NCBI RefSeq assembly: GCF_902499045.1
Contig: NZ_CABVPL010000019.1
Coordinates: forward strand, 1-64,000
Direction: 5' to 3'
DNA from: Burkholderia latens
Lineage (GTDB): Bacteria; Pseudomonadota; Gammaproteobacteria; Burkholderiales; Burkholderiaceae
DNA: 64,000 nt
This document shows positions 20,413 to 31,003 of this stretch, one piece after another. The notes below the pieces were generated by a model that ran no database searches, was not told where the DNA came from, and worked only from the letters and a program-made list of their open reading frames with translations. The position numbers were made by a program, and so were the translations under genes. Within the stretch, counting starts at the first letter, position 1. Each line of letters starts with the position of its first letter.

Positions 20413-21348
20413 TCAGCCGAGCTCGTTCACGAGTTCCGGCACGAGCGCGAACAGATCGCCGACGAGGCCGTAGTCGGCCACGCTGAAGATCGGCGCTTCC
20501 GGATCCTTGTTGATCGCGACGATCACCTTCGAATCCTTCATCCCGGCCAGATGCTGGATCGCACCCGAGATGCCGACCGCGATGTACAGCTGCGGCGCGA
20601 CGATCTTGCCGGTCTGGCCGACCTGGTAGTCGTTCGGCACGTAGCCGGCATCCACTGCGGCGCGCGATGCGCCGAGCGCTGCCGACAGCTTGTCCGCCAG
20701 CGGCTCCAGCACCTTCGTGTAGTTCTCGCCGCTGCCCAGACCGCGGCCGCCCGACACGATGATGTTCGCGCTGGTGAGTTCCGGACGGTCCAGCTTCGTC
20801 ACTTCACGGCTCACGAACTGCGACTTGCCGGCGTCGGCCGCCGCTTCGATCTTGTCGATCGACGCGCTGCCGCCTTCCGCTGCAACCGGATCGAAACCCG
20901 TTGCACGCACCGTGATCACCTTGATCGGATCGCTCGATTGCACCGTCGCGATCGCGTTGCCCGCGTAGATCGGGCGCTCGAACGTGTCGGCCGAATCGAC
21001 CGCCGTGATGTCCGAGATCTGCGCGACGTCCAGCTTCGCGGCGATGCGCGGCGCGACGTTCTTGCCGTAGGCGGTGGCCGGCGCGAGGATGTGCGAGTAG
21101 TCCTTCGCGATGTTCAGCGCGGTCGCCTCGACGTTTTCCGCGAGGCCCTCGGCCAGTTGCGGCGCGTCGGCCAGCAGCACCTTCGACACGCCTGCGATCT
21201 TCGCTGCCGCGTCGGCAGCCGGTTGCGCGTCGTGGCCCGCGACCAGCACGTGAATGTCACCGCCGATCTTCGCCGCCGCCGCGACCGTGTTCAGCGTCGC
21301 GGCCTTGATCGACGCGTTGTCGTGTTCTGCAATCACCAGAATCGTCAT
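20413..21348 (-). CDS. etfA: Electron transfer flavoprotein alpha subunit
   Basis: Shuttles electrons from acyl-CoA and other dehydrogenases to the quinone pool through ETF-QO. The 311-residue protein has the C-terminal FAD domain motif [21 protein letters not shown] and the [19 protein letters not shown] signature. It follows etfB by 16 bases. Confidence 0.97.
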   Translation of the reverse strand: MTILVIAEHDNASIKAATLNTVAAAAKIGGDIHVLVAGHDAQPAADAAAKIAGVSKVLLADAPQLAEGLAENVEATALNIAKDYSHILAPATAYGKNVAPRIAAKLDVAQISDITAVDSADTFERPIYAGNAIATVQSSDPIKVITVRATGFDPVAAEGGSASIDKIEAAADAGKSQFVSREVTKLDRPELTSANIIVSGGRGLGSGENYTKVLEPLADKLSAALGASRAAVDAGYVPNDYQVGQTGKIVAPQLYIAVGISGAIQHLAGMKDSKVIVAINKDPEAPIFSVADYGLVGDLFALVPELVNELG

Positions 21349-21364
21349 TTCTTTCCGCTCCCTC

Positions 21365-22114
21365 TTACAGCACCTTGGCTTCGGTCTTCAGCTTCTCGAC
21401 CAGCGTCTTCACGTCCGGCACCTTCACACCGGCCGCGCGCTTCGGCGGCTCGGCCACCTTCAGCGTCTTCAGACGCGGCGCGACGTCCACGCCGAGGTCT
21501 TCCGGCTTCACCGTTTCCAGCGGCTTCTTCTTCGCCTTCATGATGTTCGGCAGCGTCACGTAGCGCGGCTCGTTCAGGCGCAGGTCGGTCGTCACGACTG
21601 CCGGCAGCGTCAGCGACAGCGTTTCCGCGCCGCCGTCGACTTCGCGCGCAACCGTCGCCTTGCCGTCGGCGATCGTCACCTTCGACGCGAACGTCGCCTG
21701 CGGCAGGCCTGCGAGCGCCGCCAGCATCTGGCCCGTCTGGTTCGAGTCGTCGTCGATCGCCTGCTTGCCGAGAATCACCAGTTGCGGCTGCTCCTTGTCG
21801 ACCAGCGCCTTCAGGATCTTCGCGACGGCCAGCGGCTCGACGCCGTCGTTCGATTCGACGAGGATCGCGCGATCCGCGCCGATCGCCAGCGCCGTGCGCA
21901 GCGTTTCCTGCGCTTGCGTGACACCCACCGACACCGCGATCACTTCGGTCGCGACGCCTGCTTCCTTCAGGCGCACCGCTTCTTCAACGGCGATTTCGTC
22001 GAACGGGTTCATCGACATCTTCACGTTCGCGATGTCGACGCCCGTGTTGTCCGACTTCACGCGGACCTTCACGTTGTAATCGACCACTCTTTTCACTGGC
22101 ACCAGGATTTTCAT
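21365..22114 (-). CDS. etfB: Electron transfer flavoprotein beta subunit
   Basis: A 249-residue partner of EtfA that binds AMP. The start [18 protein letters not shown] is the family N-terminus, and the signature VALREAVRL-type stretch ([13 protein letters not shown]) and the [20 protein letters not shown] motif are present. ATG at 22114 is chosen because the two-residue upstream extension is unsupported. First gene of the etfBA operon. Confidence 0.97.
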   Translation of the reverse strand: MKILVPVKRVVDYNVKVRVKSDNTGVDIANVKMSMNPFDEIAVEEAVRLKEAGVATEVIAVSVGVTQAQETLRTALAIGADRAILVESNDGVEPLAVAKILKALVDKEQPQLVILGKQAIDDDSNQTGQMLAALAGLPQATFASKVTIADGKATVAREVDGGAETLSLTLPAVVTTDLRLNEPRYVTLPNIMKAKKKPLETVKPEDLGVDVAPRLKTLKVAEPPKRAAGVKVPDVKTLVEKLKTEAKVL

Positions 22115-22264
22115 GCACACGCTCCAAAGTTACGAATACGACCAGAGGCCATTCTATAGCGAGGCCTCATGACTGCGCGGCCAAGCGGACCCATCCCTCA
22201 TGGCTATCGAGGATAGCGCTCCTCGATGGCGCGCCGGCAATAGCGAACGGTCGTTCTATTTTAA

Positions 22265-22300
22265 AAGAGAAAAAACCCGGACGCAAAGCCCGGGTTTTCG
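22265..22300 (-). terminator. Terminator of metNIQ
   Basis: A stem of AAAACCCGG / CCGGGTTTT with a GC-rich loop, and T-run on the minus strand; about 50 bases downstream of metQ. Confidence 0.85.
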
Positions 22301-22347
22301 ATCATCGACTCTAATCATCGCCGGGCGCGCCGTGTACCTCGTGTTGC

Positions 22348-23142
22348 TTACCAGGCGGCGATGACCGCGCCGCCGAATTTCTGTTCGATGAACTGCTTCA
22401 CTTCCGCGGAATGGTAGGCCGCGATGAGCTTCGCGACCCACGGCTTGCCGCGGTCGGCGTCGCGAATCGCGAGAATGTTCGCGTACGGGCCGTTCGGCCC
22501 CTCGATCGCGATCGCATCCTGCGTCGGTTTCAGCCCCGCTTCCATTGCGTAGTTGGTGTTGATCGCCGCCGCGTCGACGTCGCCGAGCGAACGCGGGATC
22601 TGCGCCGCATCGAGCTCGACGATCTTCAGCTTGCGCGGATTGTCGGCGATGTCGAGCGGCGTCGCCTTCAGGCCCGCGTCGGCGCGCAGCTTCAGCAGCC
22701 CCTGCTTCTGCAGCAACAGCAGAGCACGGCCGCCGTTGGTCGGATCGTTCGGCACCGCGACGCGCGCGCCCGGCTTCAGTTCGGCCAGCGACTTCACGCG
22801 CTTCGAATAGATGCCCATCGGGAACGTGACGGTGTCGGCCACCTTGATCAGCTTGTAGCCGCGATCCTTCACCTGCGCCTGCAGATACGGATCGTGCTGG
22901 TAGCTGTTCGCGTCGAGATCGCCCGACGCGAGCGCCGCGTTCGGCTGCACGTAGTCGGAGAACTCGACGACGCGAATGTCGAGGCCGCTCTTCGCCGCGA
23001 CCTTTTTCACCACGTCCATGATCTGCGCGTGCGGGCCGCCGGTCACGCCCACCTTGATGGTTTCGGCCTGCGCATGCGCGGTCGCGAACAGCGCGGCCGC
23101 GCCAAGTGCGGCCGCGAATTTCAGCATGAAGCGTCGTTGCAT
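22348..23142 (-). CDS. metQ: Methionine ABC transporter substrate-binding protein MetQ
   Basis: A 264-residue NlpA/MetQ family periplasmic protein that binds methionine. It has a signal peptide (RRFMLKFAAALGAAALFATAHAQA); the Ala-Gln-Ala end suggests signal peptidase I cleavage, as no lipobox Cys is seen. Family motifs are KVGVTGGPHAQIMDVVK, the FSDYVQPNAAL region and NTNYAMEAGL. GGGGGAG lies upstream of the ATG. The final gene of metN-metI-metQ. Confidence 0.93.
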   Translation of the reverse strand: MQRRFMLKFAAALGAAALFATAHAQAETIKVGVTGGPHAQIMDVVKKVAAKSGLDIRVVEFSDYVQPNAALASGDLDANSYQHDPYLQAQVKDRGYKLIKVADTVTFPMGIYSKRVKSLAELKPGARVAVPNDPTNGGRALLLLQKQGLLKLRADAGLKATPLDIADNPRKLKIVELDAAQIPRSLGDVDAAAINTNYAMEAGLKPTQDAIAIEGPNGPYANILAIRDADRGKPWVAKLIAAYHSAEVKQFIEQKFGGAVIAAW

Positions 23143-23169
23143 CGTCTCCCCCAACGGATGAATGTCGTC

Positions 23170-23823
23170 TTACTTGTGGCTCAGCCGGCGCACCAGCCAG
23201 TCGCCGAACGATTGCACGATCTGCACGAACACGATCAGGATCGCGACGACCGTCCACATCACTTCCGGCAGATAGCGCTGGTAGCCGTAGCGGATCCCGA
23301 GATCGCCGAGCCCGCCGCCGCCGATCGCACCGGCCATCGCCGAATAGCCGACCAGCGACACGAACGTGATCGTCAGGCCGGCGACGATACCCGGCAGCGA
23401 TTCGGGCAGCAGCACCTTGAACACGATCTGCGACGTCGTCGCGCCCATCGACTGCGCGGCTTCGATCAGCCCGCGGTCGACCTCGCGCAGCGCCGTTTCG
23501 ACCAGGCGCGCGATGAACGGCGCGGCCGCGAGCGTGAGCGGCACGACCGCCGCGGCCGTGCCGATCGACGAACCGGTGACGAGCCGCGTGAACGGAATGA
23601 CCGCGACCAGCAGGATGATGAACGGCGTCGAGCGCACCGCGTTCACGACGCCGCCGAGCACGCGATTCACGCCGAGGTTCTGCAGCACGCCCTGGCGGTC
23701 GGTCAGGTACAGCAGCACGCCGAGCGGCAGCCCGACGAGCGCGCCGACCGCCCCCGAGATGCCGACCATGATCAGCGTCTCCCAGAACGACTGCACGAAC
23801 ATATCGAACATCTCACTCAACAT
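23170..23823 (-). CDS. metI: Methionine ABC transporter permease MetI
   Basis: A 217-residue inner-membrane permease with five hydrophobic segments. The EAA-type loop is [46 protein letters not shown] and [17 protein letters not shown] near the C-terminus are characteristic of MetI. The start overlaps metN by 11 bases. The frame remains open upstream, but that part is metN shadow. Confidence 0.95.
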   Translation of the reverse strand: MLSEMFDMFVQSFWETLIMVGISGAVGALVGLPLGVLLYLTDRQGVLQNLGVNRVLGGVVNAVRSTPFIILLVAVIPFTRLVTGSSIGTAAAVVPLTLAAAPFIARLVETALREVDRGLIEAAQSMGATTSQIVFKVLLPESLPGIVAGLTITFVSLVGYSAMAGAIGGGGLGDLGIRYGYQRYLPEVMWTVVAILIVFVQIVQSFGDWLVRRLSHK

Positions 23824-24847
23824 ACGAAAGCTCCTCCACCACCACGCCTTGCTCGCGCAGGAACGCGAGCGCCTGCCCGACCTTGCCCGGTTCGCCGCCC
23901 GCGAGCACCGCGAGCGACCCGAACGCCTGCCCCTGGATCTCGTCGATCTGGCCGTGCAGGATGTTGAAATCGAGTTCGTACCGGCGGATCGTCTCCGACA
24001 GGATCGGCTGGTCGACGCCGGAACCGGTAAACGCAAGCCGCAGCAGATGCCCGCTGCCCGTCTTCAGCCGCTCGGCTACGCGTGCCTTCAGCGCCGGCGG
24101 CAATTCCTGCGCGATCACGTCGCCGATCAGCGCGCGCGTGACCTCGTGATGCGGCTGCAGGAACACGTCGATCACGCGGCCTTCCTCGACCACGCGGCCT
24201 GCGTCGAGCACCGCCACGCGATCGCACACCTGCTTGATCACTTCCATCTGATGCGTGATCAGCACGATCGTCAGGCCGAGTTCGCGGTTGATGCGCTTCA
24301 GCAGGTCGAGGATCGAGCGCGTCGTCTCGGGATCGAGCGCCGACGTCGCTTCGTCCGACAGCAGCACCTTGGGCTTGCTCGCGAGCGCGCGGGCGATGCC
24401 GACGCGCTGCTTCTGGCCGCCGCTGATCTGCGCCGGATAGCGATCCTTCTGCGCGGACAGCCCGACGAGGTCGAGCAGCGGCAGCACGGCCGCTTCGATG
24501 TCGGCACGGCTTGCGCCGGCCAGCTCGAGCGGCAGCGCGACGTTGTCGAACACCGTGCGCGACGACAGCAGATTGAAGTGCTGGAAGATCATGCCGATCT
24601 CGCGGCGCGCTTCGCGCAGCGCGCCGGCCTGCAGCAGCGTGAGATCGCGCCCGCCGACGACGACGTTGCCTTCCGTCGGCCGCGTGAGCAGGTTGATGGT
24701 GCGCACCAGCGTGCTCTTGCCGGCGCCGCTTCGGCCGATGATGCCGAACACTTCGCCCTGGGGAATCGTCAGATTGACGTTGTGCAATGCGTCAACCCAG
24801 CCGGTCGGCCCGGGAAAACGCTGCGACAGATTGCGTAATTCGATCAT
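23813..24847 (-). CDS. metN: Methionine ABC transporter ATP-binding protein MetN
   Basis: A 344-residue ATPase of the D/L-methionine importer. Walker [10 protein letters not shown] is near residue 40, signature [12 protein letters not shown] near 145 and Walker [13 protein letters not shown] near 165. The C-terminal 100 residues form the ACT-like NIL domain used for methionine feedback. The start MIELRNLSQ at 24847 fits the family; the upstream extension is not conserved. No SAM riboswitch is recognisable in the 217 bases upstream. Confidence 0.96.
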   Translation of the reverse strand: MIELRNLSQRFPGPTGWVDALHNVNLTIPQGEVFGIIGRSGAGKSTLVRTINLLTRPTEGNVVVGGRDLTLLQAGALREARREIGMIFQHFNLLSSRTVFDNVALPLELAGASRADIEAAVLPLLDLVGLSAQKDRYPAQISGGQKQRVGIARALASKPKVLLSDEATSALDPETTRSILDLLKRINRELGLTIVLITHQMEVIKQVCDRVAVLDAGRVVEEGRVIDVFLQPHHEVTRALIGDVIAQELPPALKARVAERLKTGSGHLLRLAFTGSGVDQPILSETIRRYELDFNILHGQIDEIQGQAFGSLAVLAGGEPGKVGQALAFLREQGVVVEELSYVE

Positions 24848-25064
24848 GTAAACAAAACGGCGGCCGGCTGGCGAGCAGGCCCGCCAATCGGCCGCCGATG
24901 CATCTGGAATAGCCGGCGATTTTACCGCAAACGCCTCATTCCCCTTAATAATCGATTTCGATCTTTTCATAACCAGATGAAATTAGAGGGTCGCCGCTGG
25001 GCCGCCGCCGGCATGCCGCGACTATGATCCGGATCACCATGCGAACGAACAGGGGACACGCCAG

Positions 25065-25982
25065 ATGACCGCCACGACCACGCCGGCCGCCGCACCCGCC
25101 GCCGCTCCGGATTCGACGACGCCGCCCGCGCCGCGGATGGGCCGGCTGCGCACAGCCGACGGGCTCGAGCTCGCGTCGTACCGCTGGCCGGCAGGCGACG
25201 GCACGGTGCCGCCGCGCGCGACGATCGCGCTCGTGCACGGCCTCGCCGAGCATGCGGGCCGTTACGCGGCGCTTGCGGCGAGGCTGAATGCCGCCGGCCT
25301 CGACGTGCTCGCGATCGATCTGCGCGGACATGGCCGGTCGCCTGGCAAGCGCGCATGGGTCGAGCGGTTCGACGATTACCTGAACGATGCGGATGCGCTC
25401 GTCGCCGAAGCGGCCCGCGGCAATACGCCGCTGTTCCTGATGGGGCACAGCATGGGCGGTGCCGTCGCGGCGCTGTATGCGATCGAGCGCGTGCCGGCCC
25501 GCGGCCACGCGCTGGCCGGTCTCGTGCTGTCGAGCCCCGCGCTCGCGCCAGGGCGCGACGTGCCGCGCTGGATGCTCGCGATGAGCCGGTTCATCAGCCG
25601 CGTGTGGCCGAACTTCCCTGCGATCAGGATCGACGCTGCGCTGCTGTCGCGCGATCCGGCGGTCGTGGAGGCCAATCGCGCCGATCCGCTCGTGCACCAC
25701 GGCCCGGTGCCGGCGCGCACCGGCGCGGAAATCCTCGATGCGATGGCGCGTATCGAGCGCGGCCGCGACGCGCTGCGCGTGCCGGTGCTCGTCTATCACG
25801 GCACCGACGACAAGCTGACCGAGCCGGACGGCAGCCGCGCATTCGGCACGCGCGTCGGTTCACCCGATCGCACGCTGACGCTATACGAAGGCGGCTTCCA
25901 CGAAACGATGAACGATCTCGAGCGCGATCGCGTGATCGATGCGCTGATCGCGTGGATTCACGCGCGCGTGCCGGCGCGCTGA
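25065..25982 (+). CDS. Alpha/beta hydrolase, monoacylglycerol-lipase/lysophospholipase type
   Basis: A 305-residue serine hydrolase. The nucleophile elbow GHSMGG puts Ser at about 129; the acid is in YHGTDDKL and the His in GGFHE. The oxyanion region is VHGLAEHAGRY, characteristic of the Hydrolase_4 (serine aminopeptidase S33) group. The first 25 residues are a Thr/Ala/Pro-rich stretch, without a signal peptide. Substrate not known; it converges on the deacetylase gene. Confidence 0.88.
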   Translation: MTATTTPAAAPAAAPDSTTPPAPRMGRLRTADGLELASYRWPAGDGTVPPRATIALVHGLAEHAGRYAALAARLNAAGLDVLAIDLRGHGRSPGKRAWVERFDDYLNDADALVAEAARGNTPLFLMGHSMGGAVAALYAIERVPARGHALAGLVLSSPALAPGRDVPRWMLAMSRFISRVWPNFPAIRIDAALLSRDPAVVEANRADPLVHHGPVPARTGAEILDAMARIERGRDALRVPVLVYHGTDDKLTEPDGSRAFGTRVGSPDRTLTLYEGGFHETMNDLERDRVIDALIAWIHARVPAR

Positions 25983-26004
25983 GTGCGCGCCGCGCTGCTG
26001 CCGG

Positions 26005-26928
26005 TCAGATGCCGGCCAGCACGCGCAGGTGCGCGACGACGCTGCGGCCGAGCGCGGACAGGTTGTAGCCGCCCTCGAGGCAGCTGACGATGCGGCCCTG
26101 CGCATGCCGGCGCGCGACGTCGACGATCTGCGCGGTCAGCCACTCGAAATCGGCCTCGACGAGACCGAGGTTGCCGATGTCGTCCTCGCGATGCGCGTCG
26201 AAGCCGGCCGACACGAACAGCATCTGCGGCTTGAACGCGTCGAGGCGCGGCAGCCAGAACATGTCGACCGCTTCGCGGATCGCCATCCCGTTGCTGCGCG
26301 CAGGCATCGGCAGATTGACCATGTTCGGCGCCTGATGGTCGACGCCGGTGAACGGGTACAGCGGATGCTGGAAGAAGCTGCACATCAGCACGCGCGCGTC
26401 GTTCGCGAACGCCGCTTCGGTGCCGTTGCCGTGATGCACGTCGAAATCGACGATCGCGACGCGCTCGAGGCCATGAACGTCGAGCGCATGCCGTGCAGCA
26501 ATTGCAACGTTGTTGAAGAAACAGAAGCCCATCGCGCGCGCCGGTTCCGCGTGATGGCCGGGCGGCCGGACGCTGCAGAACGCGTTCGCGTAGCGGCCTT
26601 CGATCACCGCGTCGGTCGCCGCGATCGCGGCGCCGGCCGCGCGCAACGCCGCCCGCCACGTGTCGCGGTTCATCAGCGTGTCGGGATCGATCTCGACGTA
26701 GCCGTCGACGGGCGTCAAGCCGCGGATGTAGTCGATATGGGCCTGCGTATGCACGCGGCCGAGCGCCACCTCGCTCGCGAACGGCGCGGTTTCGTGCACG
26801 ATCAGGTCGTCGATGCGGCTCGCGATCAGCTGATCCTGAATCGCCGACAGTCGGGCCGGGCATTCCGGATGCCATTCCCCCATCTCGTGCAGCATGCAGT
26901 CGGGGTGCGTATAGAAGGCGGTTGCCAT
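26005..26928 (-). CDS. Histone deacetylase-family (class II HDAC-like) amidohydrolase
   Basis: A 307-residue zinc-dependent deacetylase. The active site is intact: RPPGHHAEP with the general-base His pair, DFDVHHGNGTE with the zinc-binding Asp and His, and DAHREDDIGNLGL with the second Asp. Bacterial members deacetylate acetylpolyamines or unknown proteins. It is divergent from mltB by about 170 bases. Substrate cannot be predicted. Confidence 0.92.
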   Translation of the reverse strand: MATAFYTHPDCMLHEMGEWHPECPARLSAIQDQLIASRIDDLIVHETAPFASEVALGRVHTQAHIDYIRGLTPVDGYVEIDPDTLMNRDTWRAALRAAGAAIAATDAVIEGRYANAFCSVRPPGHHAEPARAMGFCFFNNVAIAARHALDVHGLERVAIVDFDVHHGNGTEAAFANDARVLMCSFFQHPLYPFTGVDHQAPNMVNLPMPARSNGMAIREAVDMFWLPRLDAFKPQMLFVSAGFDAHREDDIGNLGLVEADFEWLTAQIVDVARRHAQGRIVSCLEGGYNLSALGRSVVAHLRVLAGI

Positions 26929-27097
26929 AAGCTGTCATCCGCGACGCAGGGTGCGCCGCAGGTCTCCATCAATGATGTCCATCGTCTGCCGCGAATTCGC
27001 CGCTAACTTACCACAACGGTGCGCTGCCACGCGCCGGCACGCAGGATGCGTCGGGTATACTGCGCCGAACCCCATCGCCCTGTCCGCCCGCTTCGAC

Positions 27098-28321
27098 ATG
27101 AATTCCAGCAAGCCTGCCGCCCTTCTCTCCATGCTGTTTCGCGTTCGTGTTCCGCTCGTTGCCGCTGCCGTCGCCGCGATGCTGAGCACCGCATCCGCCG
27201 CCGCGCAGACGCAGCCCGCGAAGCCCGCCGGCACGCTCGTCGCGCAGGCGCAACCGCAGCAGCCGGCACCGCAAGGCCAGACCTTCGAAGAGGAAATCGT
27301 TCCGCAGCGCTACGCGAACAACGCGAAGATCGATGCGTTCATCGACGAGATGGTAAGCCGCAACGGCTTCGATGCCGCGAGCCTGCATGCGCTGTTCTCG
27401 CGCGTCAGCTACTCGGCCACCGCCGTGAAGCTCGTGAAGCCGGCCCCGACGCCTTCGGTGAAGAACTGGCGCCTCTATCGCTCGCGCTTCATCGAGCCGA
27501 TCCGCATCAATGCGGGCGTGAAATTCTGGAAGGCGAACCAGGCGACGCTGCAGCGCGCGTCCGCGGAATTCGGCGTGCCGCCCGAGGTGATCGTCGGCAT
27601 CATCGGCGTCGAAACGATCTATGGCCGCTACATGGGCAACTTCCGCGTGCTCGATGCGCTGACGACGCTCACGTTCGACTATCCGGACACGCCGAATCGC
27701 GACAGCCGCCAGGCAACCTTCCGCAAGAACCTCGAGGATTTCCTGGTCTGGACGCGCGACAATCAGCTCGACCCGACGACCGTGCTCGGCTCGTACACGG
27801 GCGCGATCGGCATCCCGCAGTTCCTGCCGAGCAGCATCCGCGAATATGCGGTCGATTACGACGGCCGCGGCCACGTCGATCTGCGCAGCAGTCCTGCCGA
27901 TGCGATCGGCAGCGTCGCGAACTACCTGAAGCAGCACGGCTGGGAAACCGATCGCCCGGTGGTGTGGCGGATCACGCCCGACACGGGCAGCCTCGGTATC
28001 GCGCAGGCCGCGGCCGACGGTCAGCCCGAGCCGCACTGGGCGCTGTCGCAGCTGCTGCGCGCAGGCATGACGCTCAACGAGCCTGCGGTCAACATCACGA
28101 CCGAAGCAAGCACGCCGGTCACCGTCGTCGACCTGCCGTCGCCGGGGCGCGCGACCGAGTACATGCTGGGCCTGAAGAACTTCTACGTGCTCACGCGCTA
28201 TAACCGCAGCTTCTTCTACGCGCTCGCGGTGTACCAGCTCGGCGAAGCGGTGAAGGCCGAAATGGAAGCGAGCGGCGCGCTGCCGCTGCCTGCGGCCGAC
28301 ACGGAAGCGCCGGCGCAGTAA
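27098..28321 (+). CDS. mltB: Lytic murein transglycosylase B
   Basis: Cleaves peptidoglycan glycan strands, forming 1,6-anhydro ends. The 407-residue protein has a signal peptide (hydrophobic VAAAVAAMLSTASAAA; no lipobox Cys) and a Gln/Pro-rich linker. The SLT_2 domain carries IIGVETIYGRYMGNF with the catalytic Glu and GAIGIPQFLPSSI. Length is typical. The start at 27098 is chosen over in-frame codons upstream that are not part of the signal peptide. Confidence 0.94.
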   Translation: MNSSKPAALLSMLFRVRVPLVAAAVAAMLSTASAAAQTQPAKPAGTLVAQAQPQQPAPQGQTFEEEIVPQRYANNAKIDAFIDEMVSRNGFDAASLHALFSRVSYSATAVKLVKPAPTPSVKNWRLYRSRFIEPIRINAGVKFWKANQATLQRASAEFGVPPEVIVGIIGVETIYGRYMGNFRVLDALTTLTFDYPDTPNRDSRQATFRKNLEDFLVWTRDNQLDPTTVLGSYTGAIGIPQFLPSSIREYAVDYDGRGHVDLRSSPADAIGSVANYLKQHGWETDRPVVWRITPDTGSLGIAQAAADGQPEPHWALSQLLRAGMTLNEPAVNITTEASTPVTVVDLPSPGRATEYMLGLKNFYVLTRYNRSFFYALAVYQLGEAVKAEMEASGALPLPAADTEAPAQ

Positions 28322-28332
28322 GGCACCTCCGC

Positions 28333-28373
28333 GCAAAGAAAAAGCGCCGCTCATGCGGCGCTTTTTCTTTGCG
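28333..28373. terminator. Bidirectional terminator between mltB and cysM
   Basis: A near-symmetric hairpin: AAAGAAAAAGCGCCGC on the left and GCGGCGCTTTTTCTTT on the right, with a four-base loop. It ends mltB on the plus strand and cysM on the minus strand. Confidence 0.93.
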
Positions 28374-28409
28374 CGGCCGGGCCGATGCCGGCCCGGCCAC
28401 GGGCTGGCG

Positions 28410-29312
28410 TTACGCAGGGAACACGCCGGTCGACAGGTAGCGGTCGCCGCGATCGCAGACGATGAACACGATCGTCGCGTTCTCGACCTGGCGCGCGATG
28501 CGCATCGCGACTTCGCATGCGCCGCCCGACGAGATGCCGGCGAAAATACCTTCGACGGCCGCGAGCCGGCGCGCCATTGTCTCCGACGCGGCCTGACTCA
28601 CGCTCTCGACGCGATCGACGCGGCTGCGATCGAAGATCGTCGGCATATAGGCTTCCGGCCACTTGCGAATGCCCGGAATACGCGAGCCCTCTTCCGGTTG
28701 CGCACCGACGATCTCGATCGCCGAATTCTGTTCCTTCAGATAGCGCGACGTGCCCATGATCGTGCCGGTCGTGCCCATCGCCGACACGAAGTGCGTGATG
28801 CGCCCTTCCGTGTCGCGCCAGATCTCCGGGCCCGTTCCTTCGTAGTGTGCGATCGGATTGTCGGGGTTTCCGAACTGATCGAGAATCACGCCCTTGCCCT
28901 CGCGCTGCATCTGCTCCGCGAGATCGCGCGCGAGTTCCATCCCGCCCTTCACCGGTGTCAGGATGATTTCCGCGCCGTAAGCGGCCATGCTCTGGCGGCG
29001 CTCGACCGACAGGTCCTCCGGCATGACCAGCACCATCTTGTAGCCGCGGATCGCCGCGGCCATCGCGAGCGCGATGCCCGTGTTGCCGCTCGTCGCCTCG
29101 ATCAGCGTATCGCCCGGCTTGATGCGGCCGCGCGCCTCGGCCTTGCTGATCATCGACAGCGCGGGGCGATCCTTCACGGAACCGGCCGGGTTGTTGCCCT
29201 CGAGCTTGGCCAGCACCACGTTGTTGCGTGCGCGAATCTCGTCGTCCGGCAAGCGGACCAGTTGCACGAGCGGCGTGTTGCCGATCGTGTCTTCGATAGT
29301 TTTGTAAGCCAT
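28410..29312 (-). CDS. cysM: Cysteine synthase B (O-acetylserine sulfhydrylase)
   Basis: Makes cysteine from O-acetylserine and sulfide or thiosulfate with PLP. The 300 residues include the PLP lysine in NPAGSVKDRPA (about residue 45), the phosphate-binding loop EATSGNTGIALA, and GTTGTIMGTSRYL. The sequence pattern and length agree with CysM, not CysK. The start at 29312 gives the family N-terminus (MAYKTIEDTIGNTPLV); the ribosome site is weak. Confidence 0.94.
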   Translation of the reverse strand: MAYKTIEDTIGNTPLVQLVRLPDDEIRARNNVVLAKLEGNNPAGSVKDRPALSMISKAEARGRIKPGDTLIEATSGNTGIALAMAAAIRGYKMVLVMPEDLSVERRQSMAAYGAEIILTPVKGGMELARDLAEQMQREGKGVILDQFGNPDNPIAHYEGTGPEIWRDTEGRITHFVSAMGTTGTIMGTSRYLKEQNSAIEIVGAQPEEGSRIPGIRKWPEAYMPTIFDRSRVDRVESVSQAASETMARRLAAVEGIFAGISSGGACEVAMRIARQVENATIVFIVCDRGDRYLSTGVFPA

Positions 29313-29447
29313 GGGAATACCGTAAGTGCGAGGGCGATCAATCGATTGATTGTAAACCAGCGCAGGCACGCACGCGGGCAACCCCCATCGGGACGATGGA
29401 ATACCGGCACCGCGCGATTCACGATCGTGCAGGCGGAGCATGCACGC

Positions 29448-29474
29448 AAAAAACCCGCGGCATGCCGCGGGAAG
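29448..29474 (-). terminator. Terminator after the ComEA-like gene
   Basis: CCCGCGGCATGCCGCGGG forms a near-perfect self-complementary stem, followed by TTTTTT on the minus strand. Confidence 0.85.
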
Positions 29475-29531
29475 CCGCCCCAACGACGGCGACTGAAGGA
29501 GCCTGTGGTGGAACCGTTGAACGGGTGTGCG

Positions 29532-29873
29532 TTACTTCTGCGCAGTGCGGGCTGGCGCCGCCGCGGATTTCGCAGCAGCGGGCTTGCCGGCGGCAGGCGC
29601 CGCCGCGGCACCTGCCGCGCCGATCGTCAGGCCTTCCTGCTGAAGGCGCTCGACCGTATGGCCGCCCATGCCTTTCACGCGCGACGCGAGATCGTCCGCA
29701 CTCCTGAACGGACCGCGCGCACCGCGCTCGTCGAGAATCGCCTTGGCTCGCGCGGGCCCGATGCCCTTGATACCGACGAGCGCATCCTCGTTCGCGGTGT
29801 TGACGTCGACGGCCGCCCAGGCCGAGGCGATCGCGCCGAACATCGCGACGGCAGCAAACCATTTTCTGATCAT
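29532..29873 (-). CDS. ComEA-like helix-hairpin-helix protein, secreted
   Basis: A 113-residue protein with an N-terminal signal peptide (FAAVAMFGAIASAWA, cleavage near 21) and one ComEA-type HhH unit: DVNTANEDALVGIKGIGPARAKAILDERGARGPF. The rest is Ala/Pro/Lys-rich. It would bind double-stranded DNA in the periplasm, as ComEA does in natural transformation. It is flanked by hldD and cysM, with no other competence genes in the window. Confidence 0.88.
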   Translation of the reverse strand: MIRKWFAAVAMFGAIASAWAAVDVNTANEDALVGIKGIGPARAKAILDERGARGPFRSADDLASRVKGMGGHTVERLQQEGLTIGAAGAAAAPAAGKPAAAKSAAAPARTAQK

Positions 29874-29946
29874 ATGCTGGATCTCCGATGAAAACGGCCG
29901 GCGGCTGCCGACCGTGAGACCCAGTCTAGCGATACAACGACTGCGT

Positions 29947-30939
29947 TTAAACCTGGCCGGACAGCCAACGCACGTAGCGATCGACCCCTTCCTGCACGGT
30001 CAGGAACGGCGCATCGTAGCCGGCCGCGCGCAGTTTCGTCTGGTCGGCCTGCGTGAAGCACTGGTACTTGCCGCGCAGCGCATCGGGGAACGGCACGTAT
30101 TCGATCAGTCCTTGCTCGACCTGTTGCGCGAGCGTCAGCGGCGGCAGGTTGTCGAGCGCACGCAGCGTGTTCACGACCGTCGACGCGATGTCGTTGAACG
30201 GCTGTGCCCGACCGGTACCGAGGTTGAAGATGCCCGACTTCTCCGGATGATCGAAGAAGAACAGGTTCACCTTCGCGACGTCCTCGACCGACACGAAATC
30301 GCGCGTCTGCTCGCCCGGCGCGTAGCCGTTGTATTCGCCGAACAGCTTCACCTTGCCTTCCGCGCGGAACTGGTTGAAGTTGTGGAACGCGACCGACGCC
30401 ATGCGGCCCTTGTGGGTCTCGCGCGGGCCATACACGTTGAAGTAGCGGAACCCGGCAATCTGGCTCTTCGCGCTCGGCAGCACGCGGCGCACGACCTGGT
30501 CGAACAGGAACTTCGAATAGCCGTAGACGTTCAGCGGCGCCTCGACCTCGCGTTCCTCGACGAAACGCGTCGAGCCGCCGTAGATCGCGGCCGACGACGC
30601 GTACAGGAACTGCGCGCCCTGCGCGAGGCACGCATCGAGCACCGCGCGGCTGTAGCGGAAGTTGTTGTCCATCATGTAGCGGCCGTCGGTCTCCATCGTG
30701 TCCGAACAGGCGCCTTCGTGGAACACCGCGCGTACCTTGCCGAAGTCGCCGCGCGTGAAGCGTTCGACGAATTCGGTCTTGTCGAGATAGTCGTCGATCT
30801 CGCAATCGACCAGGTTCCGGAACTTGTCCGCGCGCGTCAGATTGTCGACCGCGATGATGCGCGACTCGCCGCGCTCGTTGAGCGCCTTGACGATGTTCGC
30901 GCCGATAAAACCGGCTGCGCCGGTGACGATGATGGTCAT
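29947..30939 (-). CDS. hldD: ADP-L-glycero-D-manno-heptose-6-epimerase
   Basis: The last step in making ADP-L-glycero-D-manno-heptose for the lipopolysaccharide inner core. The 330-residue SDR protein has [11 protein letters not shown] at the N-terminus (NADP binding), the [12 protein letters not shown] loop, and the catalytic YxxxK in YGYSKF. The start at 30939 is preferred; the ten-residue upstream extension lacks the family motif. It sits downstream of hldA and ugd in the same direction, which suggests one lipopolysaccharide operon. Confidence 0.96.
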   Translation of the reverse strand: MTIIVTGAAGFIGANIVKALNERGESRIIAVDNLTRADKFRNLVDCEIDDYLDKTEFVERFTRGDFGKVRAVFHEGACSDTMETDGRYMMDNNFRYSRAVLDACLAQGAQFLYASSAAIYGGSTRFVEEREVEAPLNVYGYSKFLFDQVVRRVLPSAKSQIAGFRYFNVYGPRETHKGRMASVAFHNFNQFRAEGKVKLFGEYNGYAPGEQTRDFVSVEDVAKVNLFFFDHPEKSGIFNLGTGRAQPFNDIASTVVNTLRALDNLPPLTLAQQVEQGLIEYVPFPDALRGKYQCFTQADQTKLRAAGYDAPFLTVQEGVDRYVRWLSGQV

Positions 30940-31003
30940 GGTCGTTCTGCCTGAAAAATGACAACACACATGCGCGACGCGCCCGGTGCGCCGCGAAATG
31001 CAC

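Noticed and set aside
24848-25064. Search for a SAM or other methionine riboswitch before metN
   Set aside because: No leader structure recognised; only ordinary intergenic sequence.
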